Part shown: positions 17,194 to 26,284 of the stretch, piece after piece
How the letters are laid out: the number at the start of each line of letters is the position of its first letter
Numbering within the stretch: position 1 is the first letter of the stretch
NCBI RefSeq assembly: GCF_034440735.1
Contig: NZ_CP140098.1
Span: 2,721,501 to 2,785,500, forward strand
Reading direction: 5' to 3'
Source: Deinococcus sp. AB2017081
Lineage (GTDB): Bacteria; Deinococcota; Deinococci; Deinococcales; Deinococcaceae
DNA: 64,000 nucleotides
Translations under genes and position numbers: made by a program
Notes under the pieces: generated by a model
Told to the model about the DNA's origin: nothing
The model's input: the letters and a program-made list of their open reading frames with translations, nothing else
Database searches by the model: none

Positions 17194-18561
17194 ATGCAGA
17201 CCTTCATCGACCTGACGTATGTCGTGGTGGCGGCGCTGTTCATCCTGGGTCTGCGCGCCATGGCGTCGCCGGCCACGGCGCGGCGCGGCATCGTGTGGGC
17301 GGGTGTGGGCATGGTGCTCGCGACCGTCGTAACGGTTCTGAGCCCTGGCCTGCGCAACATCGGCCTGATGCTGCTGGCGATCCTGCTGGGCGGCGGCGCG
17401 GCGTGGTACCTGGGCCGGGTCGTGAAGATGACCGACATGCCGCAGATGGTCGCCGTGTACAACGGCATGGGCGGCGGTGCGGCGGCGGCGATTGCCGCCC
17501 TGGAATTCGCGCGCGGCGAGATCACCGGAGCGCTGCCCGCGACCCTGGCCGTGCTGGGCTCGCTGATCGGCTCAGTGGCCTTCAGCGGCTCGGTGGTCGC
17601 CTTCCTGAAGCTGCAGGGCGTTGTGAAGCGCGCGTGGCGGCTACCGGCCCAGAATACGGTGAACGCCGTGCTGGCCGCCATCGTGGTGCTGCTGGGGATA
17701 GTGACGGTCGCGGCAGGCGCGTCGGGTACCGTGCTGGTGCCGTTCTTCGTGCTGGCGCTGGTGCTCGGGGTGGTGCTCACCGTGCCCATCGGCGGGGCCG
17801 ACATGCCGGTCGTGATCTCGCTGCTGAATGCCTTCACGGGCCTGGCGGTGGGGTTCGAGGGCTACGTGCTGGGCATCCCGGCGCTGATCATCGCGGGGAT
17901 CGTGGTCGGCGCGTCGGGCACCCTGCTCACGCAGCTGATGGCGCGGGCCATGAACCGCCCGATCCGCAACATCATCTTCACGCCCATGACCGGCGAGGCG
18001 CTGGCCGGCGGGAGCGGCGTGGCAGGCACCATGCGCGAACTCAGCGCCCTGGACGCCGCCGCGACCATGCGCTACGCCCAGCGCGTGATCATCGTGCCCG
18101 GCTACGGCATGGCGGTCGCCGGTGCCCAGCACAAGGTGCAGGAGATGGCGAGGCTGCTGGAAGACGCCGGCGTGGACGTGCGGTTTGCCATCCACCCGGT
18201 CGCGGGCCGCATGCCGGGCCACATGAACGTGCTGCTGGCCGAGGCCGGCGTGCCCTACGAGAAGATCTTCGACCTGGAGGAGATCAACGCCGATTTCCCC
18301 CTGACCGATGTGGCCCTGGTGATCGGCGCCAACGACGTGGTGAACCCGGTGGCGCGGCACGACAGGAGCAGTCCCATCTACGGCATGCCGATCCTGGATG
18401 CCGACCGCGCCGCGCAGGTCATCGTGGTCAAACGCGGCCGGGGCGCCGGCTACAGCGGCATCGAGAACGAGCTGTTCTACCAGGAGAACACCAGCATGCT
18501 GTATGGCAGCGCGCAGCAGGTCATCGCGGACGTGGTCACCACACTCAAGACGATGGGGTGA
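17194..18561 (+). CDS. pntB: NAD(P) transhydrogenase subunit beta
   Basis: Protein of 455 residues. The N-terminal half holds about eight or nine TM segments (dII), including VAVYNGMGGGAAAAIAALEF and IGGADMPVVISLLNAFTGLA. The C-terminal half is the NADP(H)-binding dIII domain with VIIVPGYGMAVAGAQHKVQEM, HPVAGRMPGHMNVLLAEA, VVKRGRGAGYSGIENELF and an ending near MLYGSAQQVI. The enzyme uses the proton gradient to make NADPH from NADH, useful for oxidative-stress defence (inference about role here). Confidence 0.95.
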   Translation: MQTFIDLTYVVVAALFILGLRAMASPATARRGIVWAGVGMVLATVVTVLSPGLRNIGLMLLAILLGGGAAWYLGRVVKMTDMPQMVAVYNGMGGGAAAAIAALEFARGEITGALPATLAVLGSLIGSVAFSGSVVAFLKLQGVVKRAWRLPAQNTVNAVLAAIVVLLGIVTVAAGASGTVLVPFFVLALVLGVVLTVPIGGADMPVVISLLNAFTGLAVGFEGYVLGIPALIIAGIVVGASGTLLTQLMARAMNRPIRNIIFTPMTGEALAGGSGVAGTMRELSALDAAATMRYAQRVIIVPGYGMAVAGAQHKVQEMARLLEDAGVDVRFAIHPVAGRMPGHMNVLLAEAGVPYEKIFDLEEINADFPLTDVALVIGANDVVNPVARHDRSSPIYGMPILDADRAAQVIVVKRGRGAGYSGIENELFYQENTSMLYGSAQQVIADVVTTLKTMG

Positions 18562-18876
18562 TCCTGCCGGGGCCGACGTGCCGGGCGGACACGTCCCGGC
18601 AGCCATCCTGACAGAACTCTGACACGACGATTCCAGCACCAGCACGGTTCTTTTGGACGCACGGGGGTCACAGCGCACCGCATTGTGACTTGAATGTGAC
18701 TTTGGCCGGAAATGCCGGCTGTGTCGCCGAATTCCCCCGTAATCCCCCCCAGGGGGGGATCGGTCGTTCCCACGTGGTGGTCACGGGACAGTCACACACC
18801 TGCCGGAGACTCAGTGTGTAGAACTTCACGGTTCCCCCGATCGGAGAACCAGCCGCACTTTCCGGAGGCCACCCCC
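18562..18876. promoter_or_regulatory. Regulatory gap upstream of the S8 protease gene
   Basis: About 315 bp. A GC-rich inverted repeat near 18568-18602 (GCCGGG / CCCGGC) probably ends the pnt transcript. Further right are repeated GTGAC/GTCAC words: GTCAC at about 18668, GTGAC at about 18685 and 18696, and GGTCACGGGACAGTCAC near 18779-18795. They could be half-sites for a Crp- or response-regulator-type protein, but I see no exact known consensus. The protease ribosome site is GGAGG at 18864-18868. Confidence 0.4.
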
Positions 18877-20232
18877 ATGACCACACGCACCCGACCCCTT
18901 AGCCTCATGTCCCTGGCCGTCATGGCCATGGCGATCACTGCCTGCGGCACCACGCCGCAGGTCGCAGACACGCCGGTGCCGGTGGGTGCGGGTGCGGGCG
19001 ACAAGCTGGTGACCCTCCGGGTCGGCCCTGGCGTGAGCAGCGCCGGCCTGACCTCGACCCTGCCCGGCGCACAGGTGCTGGTGCTCGACCATGCCACCAG
19101 CCGCGCCGTCGTCGCGGTGCCGGCCGCCACCGCCCGCACCCTGTCGAGCAGCAGCCTGAAGACCCAGGGGCTGGGCCAGCTGGACGCCGGCGTCCTGGCG
19201 GTCGAGGACGACGCAGTCATGAAGGTGCTGAATGCCGAGGATCCCGAAGCGGAGGCCCTGGGCCTGACGACGTGGGCCGGCGGCCTGACCACGTGGGCGG
19301 GCGGCCTGACCACGTGGGCCGGCGGTGCGCTGACGTGGGCCGGTGGAGCCAGCTTCCTGAACAGCGCCGATCTGGCCAGCGCCTCCGCATACTGGAACGC
19401 GCTGGGGATCTCTGACGGACAGCGGCGGATTCCCGAACTGGGGGCCGGCGTCCGGGTCGCGGTGCTGGATACGGGCATCGACCTGAATCACCCGCTGCTC
19501 CGCGACCGCGTCGACACCGTGAACGACTGGGACTTCGTGGCCAGTGACGCCACGCCTCAGGAGGAAAATCCGACTGGAGCCATGAAGTACGGTCACGGCA
19601 CAGCCGTCGCCGGCGTGATCCTCCAGATCGCTCCCCAGGCGACCCTCCAGTCGTACCGGGTCCTGAACCCCATGGGCGCCGGCCGGATCTCCGTGGTCAC
19701 CTCGGCTGTGAACAAGGCCGTCGCCAACGGCGCACAGATCATCAACATGTCGCTGGGCGCGACGAGCAACTCGGTCGCCCTGAACACGGCGATCGCTGCA
19801 GCACTTGCCAAGGGCGTGCTGGTCGTCAACTCCAGCGGCAACGCCGGCACGCAGGGCATCGTGTACCCCGGCGCCGCCCTGGGCACCACGCAGCTTCCCC
19901 TGAACAGCGGGCTGATCTCGGTGGGCAGCGTCGACCTGACCCTGAAGAAGTCCGCGTTCAGTCAGTACGCCAAGAACATGACCATGACCGCGCCCGGCGA
20001 GCTGGTGCTCACCACCTTCCCCGACAGCCGCCTCGTGAAGGCCAGCGGCACGTCCTTCGCCGCGCCGGCCGTGACCGGCGCCCTGGCCCTGGCGATGTCC
20101 GCCGGCGTCACCAGCAGCGTGGTGGCCTCCGCCGTGCAGACGAGTGCCAAGCCGAACCTCGACACCATCTACAACCCCGAACTGGGGGCCGGCACGCTGA
20201 ACGTCAGTGCGCTCGCCGCGAAGTTCCGCTGA
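18877..20232 (+). CDS. secreted/lipoprotein S8 (subtilisin-like) serine protease with TWAGG repeats
   Basis: Protein of 451 residues. A lipoprotein-like signal (LAVMAMAITACGTT) precedes an inhibitor-like propeptide region (about 45-125). Then come four 7-residue repeats, LTTWAGG three times and a variant ALTWAGG (about residues 129-157). The peptidase S8 domain carries the catalytic Asp in AVLDTGIDLNHP (about 198), His in YGHGTAVAG (about 240) and Ser in ASGTSFAAPAVTGA (about 393), plus the oxyanion Asn in NSSGNAG. WAGG repeats occur in some other bacterial S8 proteins; their role is not known to me. GGAGG precedes ATG. Acts outside the membrane. Confidence 0.92.
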   Translation: MTTRTRPLSLMSLAVMAMAITACGTTPQVADTPVPVGAGAGDKLVTLRVGPGVSSAGLTSTLPGAQVLVLDHATSRAVVAVPAATARTLSSSSLKTQGLGQLDAGVLAVEDDAVMKVLNAEDPEAEALGLTTWAGGLTTWAGGLTTWAGGALTWAGGASFLNSADLASASAYWNALGISDGQRRIPELGAGVRVAVLDTGIDLNHPLLRDRVDTVNDWDFVASDATPQEENPTGAMKYGHGTAVAGVILQIAPQATLQSYRVLNPMGAGRISVVTSAVNKAVANGAQIINMSLGATSNSVALNTAIAAALAKGVLVVNSSGNAGTQGIVYPGAALGTTQLPLNSGLISVGSVDLTLKKSAFSQYAKNMTMTAPGELVLTTFPDSRLVKASGTSFAAPAVTGALALAMSAGVTSSVVASAVQTSAKPNLDTIYNPELGAGTLNVSALAAKFR

Positions 20233-20239
20233 GGCCTTC

Positions 20240-20383
20240 ATGCAGACCATCCACGTAGAGCGTCCCGTCCGGCCCCAGCCCACTCTGTCCGTGCCGTCCT
20301 CCTCGACCGAGCGTCCTGACCTCCTCCGTGCCGGCAGCCGTGGCATCTGGAAGGACACCCGCACCAAACCCCTGGCCGCCTGA
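20240..20383 (+). CDS. 47-residue ORF directly downstream of the S8 protease
   Basis: ATG at 20240 lies 7 bp after the protease stop and has GAGG at a good distance (GAGGCCTTC ATG). The product begins MQTIHVERPVRPQP, is Pro/Arg/Ser-rich, and ends KDTRTKPLAA. There is no signal peptide or TM segment. A strong terminator follows 22 bp after the stop, so the ORF fits neatly inside the protease transcript. It could be a small partner, or just transcribed spacer. No family recognised. Confidence 0.45.
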   Translation: MQTIHVERPVRPQPTLSVPSSSTERPDLLRAGSRGIWKDTRTKPLAA

Positions 20384-20405
20384 GTCGCGCCAGCACAGAT
20401 TTCAA

Positions 20406-20436
20406 CAGCGCCCCGCCGGAGTCCGGCGGGGCGCTG
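20406..20436 (+). terminator. Terminator after the S8 protease / 47-residue ORF
   Basis: CAGCGCCCCGCCGGA followed almost directly by its reverse complement, a stem of about 14 bp. It closes the protease transcript before the DUF4127 gene. Confidence 0.75.
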
Positions 20437-20465
20437 CCGTGCCGGAGTGGTCTACGCTGGGCGGG

Positions 20466-21968
20466 ATGCCCTCCCGTGTGCTGCTGATCCCGCCCGACAC
20501 CCGCCCCCCGACCCTGGAGCTGCCCGCCGCGCTGGCACGCATGACCGGCACAGACGTGGCGGTGCCACCCCCGGCGGCGCTGCCGGACTTCCACACCCCC
20601 GGCGACACCGGTCTCCTGGGCCGCTGGCTGGAGGCCGAGGCCCCCATGGCGGACGTGCTGGTCGTGTGTCTGGAGACCCTGTGTCTGGGCGGCATGATCC
20701 CCGCCCGGCGCGTCTCCGACCGCCTGGACACGGCGCTGGGACGACTGGAGGTGCTGCGCCGCATCCGGGATGTCCATCCGAGCATACAGATCCTGGCCTT
20801 CGGCGTGATCGTGCGGGTGGCCCACGACAACGATCCTCACGAGGAAAAGCCGTATTACGGCCAGTGGGGCCGGGAGCTGCGGGCCTACTCGACGGCCTTC
20901 GACCGCCACGCCCGGCACGGCGAGGGGGAACGCAGCGCCCTGGACGCAGCGCACGCGGCGATTCCGGCCGACATCCTGGCAGACTGGCTGGCCACGCGGG
21001 AGCGCAACCGGACCCTGCACCTGCGGGCACTGGAACTGCTGCACGCCGGCGTCCTGAACCACCTGTGCATCACCCTGGACGACACGAGCGAGTACGGTCT
21101 GGCCGCCCACGACCGCCGGCTGCTGGAGGCCCGCGCCGACGCCCTGGGCGTGTGGGAACACCTGGACATCTACCCCGGCGCGGACGAGGTGCCGTGTGCC
21201 CTGATCGCCCGGGCACTACACCCCGCGCCGGCACGGGTGTGGGTGCGCTACAGCGGTCTGGACGGCGCGCGCACGGGCATGGCCTACGAGGATCGCCCGG
21301 CCGGCGAACTCGTCCGGGCCCACCTGCGGGCCGCCGGCTGCGTGCTGGCCGACACCCCCGCCGAGGCGGAGTTCGTCCTGGCGGTCAACACGCCGGGGGT
21401 GCGGCAGGCACACCGGCAGCCGGACTACGCCACCGTGGACACCGCACACCGGCACCTGCCCGCGTTTGTCGACGCGCTGCGCGACGACCTGCGCGCCGGC
21501 CGCACGGTCAGCGTGGCCGACATCGCGTATCCGAACGGCGCGGAGTGGCGACTGTGGACACTCATGCAGACGCTGCCGCTGGCGCAGCTGGCCGGCTACA
21601 GCGCGTGGAACACGGCGGGCAACACGCTGGGCAGCGCCATCGCCTTCGGGAAGCTGGCGGCGGCGGTCACCGACCGATCGGCCCACACCGGAGCGCTGTT
21701 CGCCCGCATGGTCGACGACGCGCTGTACCAGGGCCAGACCCGGGCCGAGGTGCGGGGGCGGCTCGTGGCACCCAGTCCCTTCGACCTGGGCGACCAGCGG
21801 GCAGCGGCCGAGGCGCACCTGCGCGAGCTGATCACGCCGCGCATCCGGGCGCTGTGGGACACGCACTTCGCCGGCACCGGCCTGCCGCTGGAGGTGGGCC
21901 GCGCCCATCTGGCGTGGCCGCGCCTGTTCACGGGCGTCTTCCCGCTGACCGTCGGGGGCCGCGCATGA
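20466..21968 (+). CDS. DUF4127 family protein
   Basis: Protein of 500 residues starting MPSRVLLIPPDTRPPTLELP. DUF4127 proteins share a start with a D-x-R-P motif, an L-CLGGM(I/L)-x-x-R element (here ETLCLGGMIPARRVSDR), CITLDDTSEYGLAAHD, a GADE motif (YPGADEVPC) and a late GYSAWNTAGNTLGSAIAFG. The function is not established. There are no TM segments. It overlaps the downstream sugar-kinase gene (ATGA), so the two products probably work in one pathway on a carbohydrate or related compound (inference). Confidence 0.88.
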   Translation: MPSRVLLIPPDTRPPTLELPAALARMTGTDVAVPPPAALPDFHTPGDTGLLGRWLEAEAPMADVLVVCLETLCLGGMIPARRVSDRLDTALGRLEVLRRIRDVHPSIQILAFGVIVRVAHDNDPHEEKPYYGQWGRELRAYSTAFDRHARHGEGERSALDAAHAAIPADILADWLATRERNRTLHLRALELLHAGVLNHLCITLDDTSEYGLAAHDRRLLEARADALGVWEHLDIYPGADEVPCALIARALHPAPARVWVRYSGLDGARTGMAYEDRPAGELVRAHLRAAGCVLADTPAEAEFVLAVNTPGVRQAHRQPDYATVDTAHRHLPAFVDALRDDLRAGRTVSVADIAYPNGAEWRLWTLMQTLPLAQLAGYSAWNTAGNTLGSAIAFGKLAAAVTDRSAHTGALFARMVDDALYQGQTRAEVRGRLVAPSPFDLGDQRAAAEAHLRELITPRIRALWDTHFAGTGLPLEVGRAHLAWPRLFTGVFPLTVGGRA

Positions 21969-22852
21969 GCGGGGCCCTGCTGTCGCTGGACATCGGCGGC
22001 ACCTCCATGCGGGCGGCGCTGGTCGAGGACGGCCGGATCACCGCGCGGGTGCAGGCGGCGACCCCGAAGCCCTCCACGCCGGACGCCGTGATCCCGACTG
22101 CCCTGGCGCTGGCCGCCCCGCTGGCCGCGCACGCAGCCGCGGTGGGCGTGGCGTGCGCGGGTGCCGTCGCGCAGGGGCGGGTCACGGCGACCGCCACGCA
22201 CACCTTCCCCGGCTGGATCGACGTGCCCCTGGCCGAGCGTGTGGAGCACGGGCTGACCCTGCCGTGCCGCGCCCTGAACGACGCCCGCGCCGCCGCATGG
22301 GGCGAGGCCCAGGTCGGGGCGGGCCGCGACACCCCGGACTTCATGTTCGTGACGGTCAGCACCGGGGTGGGGGCCGGGCTGATCCTGGGCGGGCGCCTGC
22401 ATCTGGCCGGCAACGGCCTGGACGCCGAACTGGGCTTCGTGAGCGTGCCCGCCGTGTGGACCCCCGGCGTGGCGGTGCCGCTCCTGGGCGACCTGGGGCC
22501 GCTGGAGTTCGAATCGAGCGGCACGGCGCTGGGCAGGCAGGCCACGGCTCTGGGGTTCGCGGACGCCCGCGCCCTGTGCGACGCAGCCGAATCCGGCGAC
22601 GTGGGCGCAGCGGCGATCTATGCCCGGTCAGCCGCCATGATCGCGTGGAAGTGTGCCGATGTGGCCGCCCTGCTGGGCATCACGCGGGTGGCGCTGGGGG
22701 GCAGTGTGGGCCTGCGCGGCGGCTATCTGGAACGGGTGCGGACGGCCCTGACCCATTTTCCGGAACGCTACCGGCCCGAGGTCGTTCATGCGCAGCTCGG
22801 TGGCGACGCCGGCCTGATCGGGGCGGCGCTGTGGGCCGGCAGGAGCCCCTGA
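21965..22852 (+). CDS. ROK family sugar kinase-like protein
   Basis: Protein of 295 residues with the actin-like ATPase fold: phosphate-1 motif LSLDIGGTSMRAALVEDG, sugar-binding ALNDARAAAWGEA, phosphate-2 TVSTGVGAGLILGGRL and a C-terminal ALGGSVGL. It would phosphorylate a sugar such as N-acetylmannosamine or glucose. Odd points: the usual ExGH is DAELGF here, so the zinc-ligand His is a Phe, and the CxCGxxGCxE zinc loop is absent (ROK members often have it). NanK-like kinases can lack the zinc site. Translationally coupled to the DUF4127 gene. Confidence 0.82.
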   Translation: MSGALLSLDIGGTSMRAALVEDGRITARVQAATPKPSTPDAVIPTALALAAPLAAHAAAVGVACAGAVAQGRVTATATHTFPGWIDVPLAERVEHGLTLPCRALNDARAAAWGEAQVGAGRDTPDFMFVTVSTGVGAGLILGGRLHLAGNGLDAELGFVSVPAVWTPGVAVPLLGDLGPLEFESSGTALGRQATALGFADARALCDAAESGDVGAAAIYARSAAMIAWKCADVAALLGITRVALGGSVGLRGGYLERVRTALTHFPERYRPEVVHAQLGGDAGLIGAALWAGRSP

Positions 22853-22853
22853 C

Positions 22854-23081
22854 CTACGGTGTGGGCGAGCGGCGGCCGACGATCCAGCCGTCCTCGACCG
22901 TGGCGAACGGGGAGTGCAGCAGCGCGATCAGCGTCCGGCCCTCGTCCGGGGTGCGGGGCGTGACGAGGTGCCACCGCCCGGCGACCTGCACCTCGATCAA
23001 GGTGCCCCCCACGCCGGAATCGAGCTGAACGCGGTAATTGCCGATGGGATGGGAACCGTGCGGAACTGCCGGGACATGCAT
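22854..23081 (-). CDS. small hypothetical protein
   Basis: Protein of 75 residues beginning MHVPAVPHGSHPIGNYRVQL, with an all-beta look (IEVQVAGRWHLVTPR...GRTLIALLHSPFATVEDGWIVGRR). The ATG at 23081 has AGGAGGTCACG directly in front, a strong ribosome site, so the gene is probably real. It converges with the ROK kinase, with 1 bp between stops. No domain recognised. Confidence 0.65.
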   Translation of the reverse strand: MHVPAVPHGSHPIGNYRVQLDSGVGGTLIEVQVAGRWHLVTPRTPDEGRTLIALLHSPFATVEDGWIVGRRSPTP

Positions 23082-23302
23082 CGTGACCTCCTGGGGCCGG
23101 GCGCAGACCCTGTCCCGGGTCTGTGCCTGGAGGGTGACCGGCGATATATGACCGGGGCATGACCGCCTTACATGTGCAAAGCCGCCGGGTCGAACACGGG
23201 GTCGCCAGACCGGGAAGCACCACCGATATTTGCCGTCTGACAGCGCCTCTTCCGCCATTCCAGGCGACGTGTTACGCTCGCGCCACCACAAGGAGCGTAG
23301 CC

Positions 23303-24880
<1,578 letters not shown>

Positions 24881-24887
24881 CATGGAT

Positions 24888-25238
24888 TCACGGCAACGAC
24901 TCCAGCCACGCCCTCGCCTCGGCCTCGGAAGAGACGATGCGGATCAGCGGGTGACGGCGGTGCTCGTGAACCAGTTCGGCGAAGCGCCCGCCGTACGCGG
25001 CGGCGTCGGGGACGACCACAGCCACGGGCACACGGTAGTTCGTGAACTTCTGGAAGGTCTCGCCCGCCAGTCCGCTGCGCAGGTCGAAGAACTCGGGCGC
25101 GACGTCGTGTTCAGTCAATATCAGGCCGTCCACGCCCAGCGCCGCACCGACCACCGTGTTCACCTCGGCCCACGTGAGCACCGGCACCCTCAGGTCGCGG
25201 GCGGTGGCGATCACGCGGGGCGCACCGGAGTTCTTCAT
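24888..25238 (-). CDS. DUF4180-like protein
   Basis: Protein of 116 residues: MKNSGAPRVIATARDLRVPV, then ALGVDGLILTEHDVAPEFFDLRSGLAGETFQKFTNYRVPVAVVVPD and RRHPLIRIVSSEAEARAWL. The DLRSGLAGE-x-x-QKF-x-NYR core is the DUF4180 pattern. This is a small alpha/beta protein of unknown function, sometimes encoded beside regulators. It is convergent with the aldehyde dehydrogenase and divergent from the DinB pair. No export signal. Confidence 0.75.
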   Translation of the reverse strand: MKNSGAPRVIATARDLRVPVLTWAEVNTVVGAALGVDGLILTEHDVAPEFFDLRSGLAGETFQKFTNYRVPVAVVVPDAAAYGGRFAELVHEHRRHPLIRIVSSEAEARAWLESLP

Positions 25239-25279
25239 GGCTGCAGCGTACCCGGCCAGACCAGTGCGAGACTGACGGC

Positions 25280-25789
25280 ATGACCGATCCCACCCCCGAC
25301 GACCGCGCGGCCCGCGCCCAGCTGGCCTTCGCCCGCCTGCTGCCGAAACTCTTCCGGGGCGGACAGGCCTTCGTGGGCGTCGAGGCGTCCCTGAGTGGCC
25401 TGGACGGCGAGCTGGCCGCCACCCGCCCGGAGGGCCTGCCGCATTCGGTGGCTGAACTGGTCGCACACGTGAACTGGTGGAACCGCTGGATGCTCGACAT
25501 CATCGAGATGGGCGAGGCGCAGCCGTACCCGAAACACGCGACCGACACGTGGCCGGAGGTCGGAGCGGCCGACTGGGGCCGTGTCCGCAACGAGTTCTAT
25601 GAACTGCTGGCCCGCGTGGACACGCATGCCGCGCGGCCCGACCTGGCGAACCCCGTGAACCACGAGGAGACCATCGGGGAACTGCTGGCCGACTTCGCCC
25701 TGCATACCGCGCACCACTTCGGGCAGATCGTGACGGTGCGGCAGGCGCTGGGCGCGTGGCCCCCACCCGGCGGCGGCGACACGTGGTGA
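25280..25789 (+). CDS. DinB-fold protein (first of a tandem pair)
   Basis: Protein of 169 residues, mainly a four-helix bundle. Metal-binding His positions typical of DinB/YfiT-like proteins are visible: LPHSVAELVAHVNWWNRW, and HTAHHFGQIVTVRQALG near the C-terminus. DinB-fold proteins include bacillithiol- and mycothiol-dependent transferases; because this genome also encodes BshC, a BstA-like bacillithiol transferase role is possible (inference). The stop overlaps the GTG start of the second copy. Confidence 0.85.
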   Translation: MTDPTPDDRAARAQLAFARLLPKLFRGGQAFVGVEASLSGLDGELAATRPEGLPHSVAELVAHVNWWNRWMLDIIEMGEAQPYPKHATDTWPEVGAADWGRVRNEFYELLARVDTHAARPDLANPVNHEETIGELLADFALHTAHHFGQIVTVRQALGAWPPPGGGDTW

Positions 25790-26253
25790 ACGACCCGGCC
25801 ATGCGGGCCGTCGGGAACCTGTTCCGGGGCGGCCGCGCGAACGTGTCGTGGGACGCCGCCCTGGAGGGCCTGAGCGCCGGGGACGCCGCCCGCGTGCCCG
25901 CCGGACTGCCGCATTCGGTCGCGCAGGTCGTGGCCCACGTCCAGTTCTGGCAACAGTGGCTGCTGGACGCGGCCACAGGCACCGCCCGCCCGTGGCCCGA
26001 ACACGCAGCCGGAGGATGGCCCGATCCCGGCGAGTGGGACACCCTGCGCCGTGACCTGCTCGGTGCCCAGGCCAGACTGCGCGACCTCGCCCGCGACCCC
26101 GACCTCGCCTCCACATCCACGCCCCAGGGACAGCCGTGGGGCGTCATCCTCGTCAATTTCACCGGGCACGGCGTGTACCACCTGGGTCAGGTCGTCTCGA
26201 TCCGGCAGGCGCTGGGCCTGTGGCCGCCCCCCGGCGGTGGGGACACGTGGTGA
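25786..26253 (+). CDS. DinB-fold protein (second of a tandem pair)
   Basis: Protein of 155 residues, clearly paralogous to its neighbour: LPHSVAQVVAHVQFWQQWLL and HGVYHLGQVVSIRQALGLWP, with the same ending WPPPGGGDTW. The putative metal His residues are kept. GTG at 25786 overlaps the stop of the first copy (GTGGTGA); ATG at 25801 is an alternative. A local duplication is the simplest origin. Enzymatic role unproven; a thiol-transferase activity is the family precedent. Confidence 0.82.
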   Translation: MNDPAMRAVGNLFRGGRANVSWDAALEGLSAGDAARVPAGLPHSVAQVVAHVQFWQQWLLDAATGTARPWPEHAAGGWPDPGEWDTLRRDLLGAQARLRDLARDPDLASTSTPQGQPWGVILVNFTGHGVYHLGQVVSIRQALGLWPPPGGGDTW

Positions 26254-26284
26254 GCCTCCGACTGTGATCCCCGCAAGGAACTCC

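Noticed and set aside
22502..22520. GAGTTCGAATC resembling a tRNA T-loop
   Set aside because: Lies inside the sugar-kinase coding sequence with no acceptor or anticodon stem around it.
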